This document shows positions 6,531 through 11,994 of a DNA stretch of 12,074 nucleotides, one piece after another. Under the pieces are notes generated by a model. It was not told the origin of the DNA. It saw only the letters and a list, made by a program, of their open reading frames with translations, and searched no databases. Location of the stretch: positions 1-12,074 of the forward strand of contig JAEZDB010000019.1 of NCBI GenBank assembly GCA_023429855.1. The letters run 5' to 3'. This stretch comes from Actinomycetes bacterium (GTDB taxonomy: Bacteria > Actinomycetota > Thermoleophilia > Solirubrobacterales > Solirubrobacteraceae). A program made the position numbers and the translations under genes. Each line of letters begins with the position of its first letter. Within the stretch, counting starts at the first letter, position 1.

Positions 6531-7325
6531 CTATCCCATCTCAGGGAGCATGCCGAAGCGGCGCGGCGGTGGCGGCGCCGGGACGGAGAGGCGTGCCGGC
6601 ACGCTGCGCAGCATGGCGCGGCCGATGACCGCTTGGGCCTCGTCGACGAGGTCGGCGTTGTCGCGGGCTGCGCCGCCGCGGGGGCTGTGCAGCACGTCTT
6701 CGAGACCCACACGGGTGTCGATCTCGCGCTCGGCGGCGTCGCGCAGCAGAATCCACGCGGCCTCCCCCACGCCATGTTGGAGCCTCGGCGCCATGATCCC
6801 GTAGGTGTTGAGCGCGTCGTGGATCGCCGCCGCGCGGCTGATCGCACCGACCGGCGCCGGGTCGTGCACTTCGACGAGCACCCGCAGCACCTGCGTCGCG
6901 AAGCCGCTCTCGGCCAGGATCTGGGCGTCTTCCGGCGACCAGACGCCCGCCTCGATCCCGATGCCCGCGCCCACCAGCGCCGTCATCACCGCGATCGCCC
7001 CGGGCTCGTGCAGGTTGACGCTGGCGTAGGCCGGCTCGCGCCACAGGCCGACGGCTTCGGCACGCCGCTCCGGGTCGGGCTCGATCCACGCGCCCGTCGA
7101 CACGCCGACCGGTAGGCCGCTCACGGAGCGCACCTCGGCGACCGTCGCGTCGACGATCGCCGGGTCAAGCGTCTCCTCGCTGCTCGGCGCCCGCGGGTGC
7201 AGGTGCACCTCGGTCGCCCCCACGCGCTTGCAGCGCAGCGCGTCGCGCGCAAGCTCGGTCGGAGTGATGGGAACTTCGTGGTGATCGGCTTTGGTCCGGC
7301 CACCGTTGAGTGCAACCTGGAGCAT
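6531..7325 (-). CDS. BKACE family beta-keto acid cleavage enzyme (DUF849)
   Basis: This 264-residue TIM-barrel protein belongs to the family of 3-keto-5-aminohexanoate cleavage enzyme (Kce). These zinc enzymes condense a beta-keto acid with acetyl-CoA, yielding acetoacetate and a CoA ester. Family signatures are VALNGGRTKADH at the start (4-15), ELARDA (24-29), the zinc-ligand pair H41 and H43 in VHLHP, VGVSTGAWIEPD (73-84), ASVNLHEPGA (101-110), GIGIEAGVW (121-129), H184 in RLQHG, and GLED (207-210), where Glu209 is a further expected ligand. The protein is near full length for the short form of the family. The specific keto acid is not predictable; family members act on many substrates. The C-terminus is Pro/Arg-rich. 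The ATG lies six bases after a TACGTT box, suggesting a leaderless message. Confidence 0.88.
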   Translation of the reverse strand: MLQVALNGGRTKADHHEVPITPTELARDALRCKRVGATEVHLHPRAPSSEETLDPAIVDATVAEVRSVSGLPVGVSTGAWIEPDPERRAEAVGLWREPAYASVNLHEPGAIAVMTALVGAGIGIEAGVWSPEDAQILAESGFATQVLRVLVEVHDPAPVGAISRAAAIHDALNTYGIMAPRLQHGVGEAAWILLRDAAEREIDTRVGLEDVLHSPRGGAARDNADLVDEAQAVIGRAMLRSVPARLSVPAPPPPRRFGMLPEMG

Positions 7326-7331
7326 GACTCC

Positions 7332-7360
7332 AACGTAGCTCCGCGCCGGCGCCAGCTCGA
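7332..7360 (-). promoter_or_regulatory. Candidate promoter of the BKACE gene
   Basis: On the minus strand, TACGTT (7337 down to 7332) is a TANNNT -10 box. TCGAGC (7360 down to 7355) lies 17 bases upstream and is a weak -35. The -10 ends six bases before the ATG, so the transcript would begin at the start codon. Confidence 0.35.
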
Positions 7361-7436
7361 TCGGCGCCCCACGAATGTTCGGCCTCGCACGGCAGGGCGG
7401 TGTCGGCGCGCCCGCGTTTCAGGGGTTCACACGGCG

Positions 7437-7468
7437 TTGACGCCTCCGACCCGCTGGCTGCCCACAAT
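7437..7468 (+). promoter_or_regulatory. Weak candidate promoter of the lipoprotein gene
   Basis: TTGACG (7437-7442) is a good -35 hexamer and CACAAT (7463-7468) a fair -10, but the 20-base spacer is long. The -10 ends eight bases before the GTG, giving a near-leaderless transcript; no Shine-Dalgarno sequence is present. Confidence 0.3.
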
Positions 7469-7476
7469 CGCCCGTT

Positions 7477-7782
7477 GTGAAGAAGCCACTCGCCCTCGCC
7501 GTCTGCCTCACGGCGCTGCTCCCCGCCTGCGCAACCGATGAGCAGCCGGTTGCCGTTGCCCCCGCGCGTGCCGACGCCGGCGCTGAGCCGGCCGCGCCCG
7601 TCGCCGCGGGCGCCCTGGCGAAGATCGCCGACAGCCCCACGGCGCAGCGCCGCATCGGATTCGTGAGCCCGCCCGCGTGCCGATGGGGCAGCGCGGGCGC
7701 AGCGTCCGGCCCCCGAAGGCAGCCACCACTTGCGCGGGCAACGCACTCCCCGCGCAGGCCAGCGCAGCGGCTGTGTGCCTGA
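7477..7782 (+). CDS. Small predicted lipoprotein, function unknown
   Basis: This 101-residue product starts at GTG with Lys2-Lys3, a hydrophobic core (LALAVCLTALL) and a lipobox-like LPAC with Cys18 as the putative lipidated residue. After this comes an Ala/Pro-rich linker (about 24-47), which would hold the rest away from the membrane. No catalytic domain is recognised. The first two thirds have the G/C-biased third positions of a real gene. From about residue 68 onward (DNA after about 7680) codon use becomes less typical and the protein becomes Arg/Pro-rich, so the C-terminus may be truncated, frameshifted or degenerate. The stop at 7782 lies 17 bases before a strong terminator, which supports transcription in this direction. 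The gene is divergent from BKACE. Confidence 0.6.
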   Translation: MKKPLALAVCLTALLPACATDEQPVAVAPARADAGAEPAAPVAAGALAKIADSPTAQRRIGFVSPPACRWGSAGAASGPRRQPPLARATHSPRRPAQRLCA

Positions 7783-7798
7783 CGCGCTGCGCAACCCA

Positions 7799-7838
7799 AG
7801 GAGAGGCCCGGCGGGACGCCGAGCCTCTCCTCGTTCTC
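7799..7838 (+). terminator. Strong intrinsic terminator
   Basis: The left arm AGGAGAGGC (7799-7807) pairs perfectly with GCCTCTCCT (7823-7831). After one C/A mismatch, CGGCG (7809-7813) pairs with CGCCG (7817-7821) around a GGA loop. A pyrimidine-rich tail TCGTTCTC follows. It ends the lipoprotein gene and, being nearly symmetrical, could also stop minus-strand transcription of the arsJ gene, whose stop codon is about 80 bases away. Nothing further is visible in 7839-7915. Confidence 0.85.
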
Positions 7839-7915
7839 GGCGGCAGATGCTTGCCGACAGGACCGGTGGTGAGTCGAGAGGCGCTTGAGCGTCTGGTCGT
7901 CGGATGGCGACGCCG

Positions 7916-9226
7916 TCACCCGGGGCTGCCGACGCCGGCCACGTGCGTCGGCGCACCGGGCTGCGGCCGCGCGGAGGCGGGCAGCATCCGAGACAAGAGC
8001 CCGGCCGCCACCACGAACGCCGACGACAGCCAGAGGCACGCCTCGAGCCCCTGCCACTGGTAGATCAGCCCCGAGAGGACCGTTCCGGCGAGCCGGCCGA
8101 AGGCATTGGCCATGTAGTAGAAGCCGACGTTCATGGCCACCTTGTCGCCATCGGCGTAGGCCAGGATCAGGTAGGAGTGCACGGCGCTGTTCATGGCAAA
8201 CACCACGCCGAACAGGATCAGGCCCGTCACCAGCACGATCGCGGCGTCGGCGCCGCTGGCCAGCCCGAGCGCGATCCCAACCGGGAACGCCGCCAAGACG
8301 AACGCCAGCCGCGTGGCCGTGCGGCCGTCGGGCCCTTCCCCGCCGTCGGCGCGGCTGCGTACGACGCGCGGCGCTGAGGCCTGCACGATCCCGTAGCCGA
8401 TCACCCAGACTGCCAGGAACGTGCCGACCTGCCAGAAGGTCCACCCCAAGACCGTCCGCAGGTAGACGGGGAGCGCGACGACGAACCACACGTCGCGCGA
8501 GGCGAAGAGGAAGATCCGCGCCGCGGCGAGCACGTTGACGGACCGGTTGTTGGAGAACATCTGGCGGAACTTGGCTTTGCCGTCGGACTTGCCCAGCTCC
8601 CCGCGCATCAGCACCAGCACCGCCACGAGCGCGGTCGCGACGAGCGCGGCGAGAATCATCAGCGCGCACTGAAAGCCGACGAGGCTGAGCAGCAGACCGC
8701 CGAGAAAGAAGCCGACACCCTTGAGGGCGTTCTTGGAGCCGGTGAGGATGGCCACCCACTTGTAGAGCGCGCCGGAGTCGCCCTCGGGCACCACCAGCTT
8801 GACTGCGCTCTTGGAGCTCATCTTCGTGAGGTCCTTCGCGATGCCCGAAAGCGCCTGCGCGACCATCACATAGGCCACGACGAGCCACGCGTCCGGGGCG
8901 AAGGCGAGCATGCTCAGCGCGACGATCTGCGTGGTGAGACCGGCCAGGAGCGTGGCGCGCAGGCCGAGCCGCGCCGCGACCCAGCCGCCGACGAGGTTCG
9001 TGACCACGCCGAAGACCTCGTAGAACACGAACAGCATCGCGACCTTCAGCGGGCTGTAGCCGAGCTCGTAGAAGTAGAAGAGCACCAGCATGCGGCTGGC
9101 GCCGTCGGCGATCGTGTCGGCCCAGTAGGCGCCGGTGACGATCGCGTAGTTGCGCAGATCGCCCGAGGGCTTGGGCGCTGCCGGGCCCGTGGTGCCGGCT
9201 GAGCCCGCGGTGGCGGCCTCGCTCAC
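7916..9226 (-). CDS. arsJ: ArsJ, organoarsenical (1-arseno-3-phosphoglycerate) MFS efflux permease
   Basis: This 436-residue integral membrane protein of the major facilitator superfamily shows about 12 hydrophobic segments. The ArsJ type is recognised by NYAIVTGAYWADTIADGASRM (26-46, N-terminal span), LVGGWVAARLG (78-88, loop 2-3 motif), the charged loop SGIAKDLTKMSSKSAVK (127-143), GSKNALKGVGFFLGG (163-177) and FASRDVWFVVALPVYLR in the second half. In the described pathway, ArsJ pumps out 1-arseno-3-phosphoglycerate made by the partner GAPDH; the product then breaks down to arsenate outside, giving arsenate resistance. The GTG start overlaps the GAPDH stop as GTGA, so the two proteins are probably made at matched levels. 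The open frame continues upstream of this GTG, but only as the antisense-free shadow of GAPDH. The first 22 residues are a Gly/Ala/Pro cytosolic tail. Confidence 0.92.
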   Translation of the reverse strand: MSEAATAGSAGTTGPAAPKPSGDLRNYAIVTGAYWADTIADGASRMLVLFYFYELGYSPLKVAMLFVFYEVFGVVTNLVGGWVAARLGLRATLLAGLTTQIVALSMLAFAPDAWLVVAYVMVAQALSGIAKDLTKMSSKSAVKLVVPEGDSGALYKWVAILTGSKNALKGVGFFLGGLLLSLVGFQCALMILAALVATALVAVLVLMRGELGKSDGKAKFRQMFSNNRSVNVLAAARIFLFASRDVWFVVALPVYLRTVLGWTFWQVGTFLAVWVIGYGIVQASAPRVVRSRADGGEGPDGRTATRLAFVLAAFPVGIALGLASGADAAIVLVTGLILFGVVFAMNSAVHSYLILAYADGDKVAMNVGFYYMANAFGRLAGTVLSGLIYQWQGLEACLWLSSAFVVAAGLLSRMLPASARPQPGAPTHVAGVGSPG

Positions 9227-10260
9227 GCCGCGCTCCCCGCGTGGAGGCGCTCGCCGACGATGCCGGCGAGTTCGACCATGCGGTTCACGTAGCCCCATTC
9301 GTTGTCGTACCAGGCGTAGATCTTCACGTGCGTGCCATCGACGACGAGCGTCGACGGCGCATCGACGATCGACGAGCGCGGGTCGTCCTTGTAGTCGACC
9401 GAAACGAGCGGACGCTCCTCGAAGCCGAGGATGCCCTGGAGCGGGCCGGACTCCGCGGCCGCGGCGAGCAGGCCGTTGACCTCCTCCACGGTCGTCTCGC
9501 GGGCGACCTCGAAGACGCAGTCGGTGAGCGACGCGTTGAGCAGCGGCACGCGCACCGCGTGGCCGTTCAGCTTGCCCCTCAGCTCGGGGAAGATCATCGC
9601 GATCGCCGTCGCTGAGCCGGTCGTGGTCGGGATGAGCGAGACGCCGCAGGCCCGCGCGCGACGCAGATCCGTGTGCGGGGCGTCGACGATGGTCTGCGTG
9701 TTGGTGAGGTCGTGCAGCGTGGTGATCGACCCGCGCACGATCCCGAGCCCCTCGTGGATCACCTTCACCACCGGCGCCAGGCAGTTCGTGGTGCAGGACG
9801 CGGCGGTGAGGACGTCGTGGACGGCCGGGTCGTAGCGGTGGTCGTCGACGCCGACCACGACGTTGAGCGCTCCGCCCTCCTTCACCGGCGCCGCCACGAT
9901 CACCTTCCGCACCCCGCGGTCGAAGTACGGCGCCAGCGCGTCGATCGTCTTGAACTTGCCGGTGCACTCGAGCACGACGTCGACGCCGAGCGCTGCCCAA
10001 TCAACTGCGCCGGGGGTGATCTCTACGGAGTACGAGATGCGCTGCCCCTCGATCACCACAGCGTCGCCGTCGATCTCAATCCCGCCCGGATTCCAGCGGC
10101 CGTGCACGGAGTCGAACTCCAGCAGGTGCGCCGCCGTGGCCGCGCCGCCCTCGAGCTCGTTGATGTGTACGAACTGCAGGTCGTGCCTCCCCCACGCCGC
10201 GCGGAGCGCCAGGCGCCCCATGCGGCCGAAGCCGTTGATCCCAACGCGGGTGACGGTCAT
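9223..10260 (-). CDS. gapdh (ars-associated): ArsJ-partner glyceraldehyde-3-phosphate dehydrogenase
   Basis: This 345-residue enzyme has the complete type I GAPDH layout: NAD-binding VGINGFGRMGR (6-16), the catalytic block ASCTTNC (154-160) with nucleophile Cys156, His183 in TLHDLTNTQ (181-189) as the general base, PTTTGSA (211-217) for phosphate binding, and WYDNEWGY (317-324). In glycolysis it would phosphorylate glyceraldehyde-3-phosphate. Next to arsJ it most likely uses arsenate in place of phosphate to give 1-arseno-3-phosphoglycerate, the ArsJ substrate. A housekeeping role cannot be excluded, but glycolytic gap genes usually sit beside pgk and tpi, which are absent here. I chose the ATG at 10260 because the family N-terminus begins directly there; the open frame further upstream crosses the promoter. 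GAAAGG, 11 bases before the ATG, is a modest ribosome site. Confidence 0.92.
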   Translation of the reverse strand: MTVTRVGINGFGRMGRLALRAAWGRHDLQFVHINELEGGAATAAHLLEFDSVHGRWNPGGIEIDGDAVVIEGQRISYSVEITPGAVDWAALGVDVVLECTGKFKTIDALAPYFDRGVRKVIVAAPVKEGGALNVVVGVDDHRYDPAVHDVLTAASCTTNCLAPVVKVIHEGLGIVRGSITTLHDLTNTQTIVDAPHTDLRRARACGVSLIPTTTGSATAIAMIFPELRGKLNGHAVRVPLLNASLTDCVFEVARETTVEEVNGLLAAAAESGPLQGILGFEERPLVSVDYKDDPRSSIVDAPSTLVVDGTHVKIYAWYDNEWGYVNRMVELAGIVGERLHAGSAA

Positions 10261-10278
10261 CGCCGTGCGAGCCTTTCG

Positions 10279-10294
10279 ATCGACGTTCCCCAAT
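10279..10294 (+). promoter_or_regulatory. Degenerate third ArsR-like half-site in GAPDH leader
   Basis: ATCGACGTTC (10279-10288) matches nine of ten bases of the left part of the 16-bp element found at 10865-10880 (ATCGACATTC), while the right part is poorly conserved. It would fall just inside the GAPDH transcript. It may be an accessory ArsR contact or chance. Confidence 0.25.
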
Positions 10295-10300
10295 GGAACG
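10284..10300. repeat. Inverted repeat at the 5' end of the GAPDH-arsJ transcript
   Basis: CGTTCC - CCAAT - GGAACG is a perfect 6-bp inverted repeat with a five-base centre. The predicted GAPDH transcription start (about 10300, minus strand) coincides with its edge, so it could be an operator covering +1 or a 5'-terminal RNA hairpin that stabilises the message. Confidence 0.45.
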
Positions 10301-10306
10301 AGCCGC

Positions 10307-10335
10307 AGGCTAGCGCCGAGCCCACCGAACCTCAA
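10307..10335 (-). promoter_or_regulatory. Promoter of the GAPDH-arsJ operon
   Basis: On the minus strand TTGAGG (10335 down to 10330) and TAGCCT (10312 down to 10307) are separated by 17 bases, a good sigma-70/HrdB-like promoter. The -35 abuts the 16-bp palindromic element at 10335-10350, so a bound repressor would hinder RNA polymerase. Confidence 0.55.
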
Positions 10336-10350
10336 TCGATGAATGTCGAT
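10335..10350. promoter_or_regulatory. Candidate ArsR operator, copy 1
   Basis: ATCGATGAATGTCGAT contains the inverted repeat ATCGA-N6-TCGAT. Its reverse complement differs at only one of 16 positions from the element upstream of arsM (10865-10880). It lies between the divergent GAPDH and arsR promoters and touches the GAPDH -35. ArsR proteins commonly bind palindromes of this size in their own promoter regions. Confidence 0.65.
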
Positions 10351-10361
10351 CCGTTCACGAC

Positions 10362-10389
10362 CTGAACGCGGACGCCGCTGGGGTAGCAT
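10362..10389 (+). promoter_or_regulatory. Promoter of arsR (probably leaderless)
   Basis: CTGAAC (10362-10367) and TAGCAT (10384-10389) are spaced by 16 bases. The -10 ends seven bases before the arsR ATG at 10397, so the transcript likely begins at or next to the start codon. No Shine-Dalgarno sequence is present, in agreement. Confidence 0.5.
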
Positions 10390-10396
10390 TGCATTC

Positions 10397-10750
10397 ATGG
10401 CCGTCGATCTTGAGCTGACCCCGAAGACCAAGCGCGCGGCCGGCGAGCCGTGCTGCGAACCGGTCGTCTACCCGGACGTGGACCGCGACCGCGCCCAGCG
10501 CCTGGCCACGGTCGCCAAAGCGATCGGCGACCCCGTCCGCCTGCAGCTCATCGACGTCCTGCGCAAGCACGCGGGCAAGGTCTGCGTCTGCGAGCTCGTG
10601 CCGCTGTTCGACGTCTCGCAGCCGACGCTGAGCCACCACCTCAAGAAGCTGCGCGACGCCGGCATCGTCGACTCCGAGCGCCAGGGACTGTGGGCCTACT
10701 ACTACGTCATCCCGGGCGCCCTCGACGACTTCGCCGCCTGGCTCGCGTAG
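10397..10750 (+). CDS. arsR: ArsR-family arsenic-responsive transcriptional repressor
   Basis: This 117-residue winged helix-turn-helix regulator has the ArsR/SmtB plan: helix GDPVRLQLIDVLRKH (44-58), strand/helix KVCVCELVPLF (61-71), recognition helix SQPTLSHHLKKLRDAGIV (74-91), and wing ERQGLWAYYYV (94-104). Metalloid-binding cysteines are present in two places: the vicinal pair C19-C20 in the N-terminal tail (EPCCEP) and C63 and C65 (CVC), which correspond to the CVC site of classical ArsR. The N-terminal pair recalls the Corynebacterium-type arsenite site (two vicinal cysteines plus one distal). Arsenite binding would release DNA and derepress the cluster. I prefer the ATG at 10397 because the upstream in-frame ATG at 10343 lies within the operator/promoter. 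It is divergent from GAPDH-arsJ and precedes arsM, which has its own promoter. Confidence 0.93.
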   Translation: MAVDLELTPKTKRAAGEPCCEPVVYPDVDRDRAQRLATVAKAIGDPVRLQLIDVLRKHAGKVCVCELVPLFDVSQPTLSHHLKKLRDAGIVDSERQGLWAYYYVIPGALDDFAAWLA

Positions 10751-10764
10751 CGGGCTCAACCCGC
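10750..10764 (+). terminator. Weak hairpin after arsR
   Basis: GCGGG - CTCAA - CCCGC forms a 5-bp GC stem starting at the last base of the arsR stop codon. It has no T tract, so it might only partly separate arsR from arsM transcription. Confidence 0.25.
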
Positions 10765-10828
10765 CGCCGGCGCAGTCGAGGGCGAAGACCCCGCTTGACG
10801 GGCCGTTCAACGCCTTGCGACCAATTCA

Positions 10829-10858
10829 TTGACATATCTCGATCTAATCGTCTACCTT
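10829..10858 (+). promoter_or_regulatory. Promoter of arsM
   Basis: A consensus -35 TTGACA (10829-10834) and a TACCTT -10 (10853-10858) are separated by 18 bases, in an AT-rich patch that stands out from the GC-rich surroundings. Transcription would start near 10865, at the edge of the candidate ArsR operator. This is the best-looking promoter in the window, implying strong expression when derepressed. Confidence 0.75.
10840..10850. repeat. Short inverted repeat inside the arsM promoter spacer
   Basis: CGAT - CTA - ATCG lies between the -35 and -10 of arsM. It repeats the CGAT/ATCG core of the larger palindrome and could be a second, weaker repressor contact. Confidence 0.35.
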
Positions 10859-10883
10859 CGATACATCGACATTCTTCGATACA
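10856..10883 (+). repeat. Direct repeat CTTCGATACA in arsM leader
   Basis: CTTCGATACA occurs at 10856-10865 and again at 10874-10883, an 18-base period, less than two helical turns. The repeats overlap the -10 and the operator, and the intervening ATCGA forms palindromes with both copies. Confidence 0.6.
10865..10880. promoter_or_regulatory. Candidate ArsR operator, copy 2
   Basis: ATCGACATTCTTCGAT has the ATCGA-N6-TCGAT form and matches 15 of 16 bases of the reverse complement of the element between GAPDH and arsR. It sits at the expected transcription start of arsM, where a bound ArsR would block initiation. A TCGAT-AC-ATCGA palindrome (10858-10869) overlaps it. Confidence 0.68.
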
Positions 10884-10893
10884 AGGAGCCGAT

Positions 10894-11853
10894 ATGACCC
10901 AGACCACGACCGAGACCACCGCCGAGGCCGGCACGAGCTGCTGCAGCCCTGCTGCCCAGGAGATGTGCTGCGAGCCTGAGGTCAAGGCCGACGGCGCCGG
11001 GTGCTGCACGACCGGCAGCGCAACGTGCGACTGCCGCGCGGGCGCCGACGCTGCAGACGTCGGCCCAGTCCCCCGCGACGCCGTCCCGGCCGACGCTGCC
11101 GCGCTGCGCGAGCAGGTCCGCCAGCGCTACGGCGACAGCGTCCGCGACCTGCTTGAGACGAGCGACCCCGAGGCGACCGCCTCCTGCTGCGGCTCGGGCG
11201 TGATCACCGATGAGCAGCGGGCCGTCTTCGGCTCGGCGCTCTACGAGGGCGAGGAGCGTGACGAGCTCCCCGGCGCGGCCGTACTCGCGTCGCTGGGCTG
11301 CGGCAACCCGACGGCGGTCGCCGCGCTGGGCGAAGGCGAGACGGTGCTCGACCTCGGCAGCGGCGGCGGCATCGACGTGCTGCTGTCGGCCCGGCGCGTC
11401 GGCCCGACCGGCTTTGCCTACGGCCTCGACATGACCGACGAGATGCTCGAGCTTGCGCGGCGCAACCAGGCAGAGGCCGGAGTGCCGAACGCCGAGTTCC
11501 TCAAGGGCACGATCGAGTCGGTCCCGCTCCCGGATGCGTCGGTCGACGTGATCATCAGCAACTGCGTGATCAACCTCGCGGCCGACAAGTCGCTCGTATT
11601 CGCCGAAGCCGCCCGGGTCTTGAAGCCCGGTGGGCGGTTCGCCGTCTCCGATGTCGTCGCCGACGACGACATGGACGACGCCACCCGCGCCGACATGGCC
11701 CAGTGGACGGGCTGCATCGCCGGCGCCCTCACGCGCTCGGAGTTCGAGGCCGGTCTGACCGCGGCCGGGCTTGCGGACGTCGAGCTCCAGGTAACGCACC
11801 GCGTCCACGAGCACGCCGTCTCGGCGATCGTACGCGCCACCAAGCCTGGCTGA
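10894..11853 (+). CDS. arsM: Arsenite S-adenosylmethionine methyltransferase ArsM
   Basis: This 319-residue cytosolic enzyme transfers methyl groups from SAM to arsenite, giving methylated and volatile arsenicals. Motif I is VLDLGSGGGIDVLL (151-164), followed by GLDMTDEMLELAR (177-189). Catalytic or arsenite-binding cysteines match the ArsM pattern: C136 (SLGCGNP), C224 (SNCVINL) and C274 (TGCIAGA). The last two are 50 residues apart, as Cys174 and Cys224 are in the algal enzyme CmArsM. C98-C99 (ASCCGSG) may act as the further N-terminal cysteine. Unusually, residues 1-50 carry three more vicinal pairs (C16-17, C25-26, C37-38) and C45-x-C47. The ATG at 10894 follows AAGGAG (10883-10888) with a five-base gap, a strong ribosome site that fixes the start; longer readings cross the arsR gene. 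It is likely repressed by ArsR through the operator at 10865-10880. Confidence 0.95.
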   Translation: MTQTTTETTAEAGTSCCSPAAQEMCCEPEVKADGAGCCTTGSATCDCRAGADAADVGPVPRDAVPADAAALREQVRQRYGDSVRDLLETSDPEATASCCGSGVITDEQRAVFGSALYEGEERDELPGAAVLASLGCGNPTAVAALGEGETVLDLGSGGGIDVLLSARRVGPTGFAYGLDMTDEMLELARRNQAEAGVPNAEFLKGTIESVPLPDASVDVIISNCVINLAADKSLVFAEAARVLKPGGRFAVSDVVADDDMDDATRADMAQWTGCIAGALTRSEFEAGLTAAGLADVELQVTHRVHEHAVSAIVRATKPG

Positions 11854-11856
11854 CCC

Positions 11857-11994
11857 GGTGACTCCGGGCCGTCGTTACGCGGGGGTCGCGCGCTCGACGT
11901 CCGCGCGCCCGGCTACGCCGCGCGGGACGAGGTCAAGGGCCTGTCACGCGAGACCTGGGAGCGTTGGGAGCCGGCGGACAGCGCCAGCGAGTAG
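11857..11994 (+). pseudogene. Start-less coding-like remnant after arsM
   Basis: The frame directly following the arsM stop stays open for 46 codons to a TAG at 11992. From about 11887 its third positions are almost all G or C and the peptide looks protein-like, with GYAARDEVKGLSRETWERWE near the end. There is no ATG, GTG or TTG in frame and no ribosome site. The likeliest explanation is the 3' remnant of a deleted or frameshifted gene. I do not recognise the family. Confidence 0.3.

Noticed and set aside
9227..10000. Upstream extension of the ArsJ reading frame to 694 codons (possible fusion)
   Set aside because: The extra part is an out-of-frame reading of GAPDH, highly Arg-rich and unlike any domain; the GTG at 9226 with its GTGA overlap is the natural start.
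9223..10260. Housekeeping glycolytic gap gene
   Set aside because: Considered, but overlap with arsJ, an ArsR operator at its promoter and absence of pgk/tpi favour the arsenic-dedicated role; biochemical proof is not available from sequence.
10261..10431. Upstream extension of GAPDH by 57 codons
   Set aside because: It would cross its own promoter, the operator and the start of arsR; the family N-terminus begins at the ATG at 10260.
10450..10893. Upstream extension of ArsM through arsR
   Set aside because: It reads arsR out of frame; the strong AAGGAG site and promoter define the ATG at 10894.
11851..11853. Selenocysteine or programmed readthrough at the arsM TGA
   Set aside because: All expected ArsM elements are complete before this stop and no selenocysteine-type hairpin was recognised; the open tail is better explained as a remnant.
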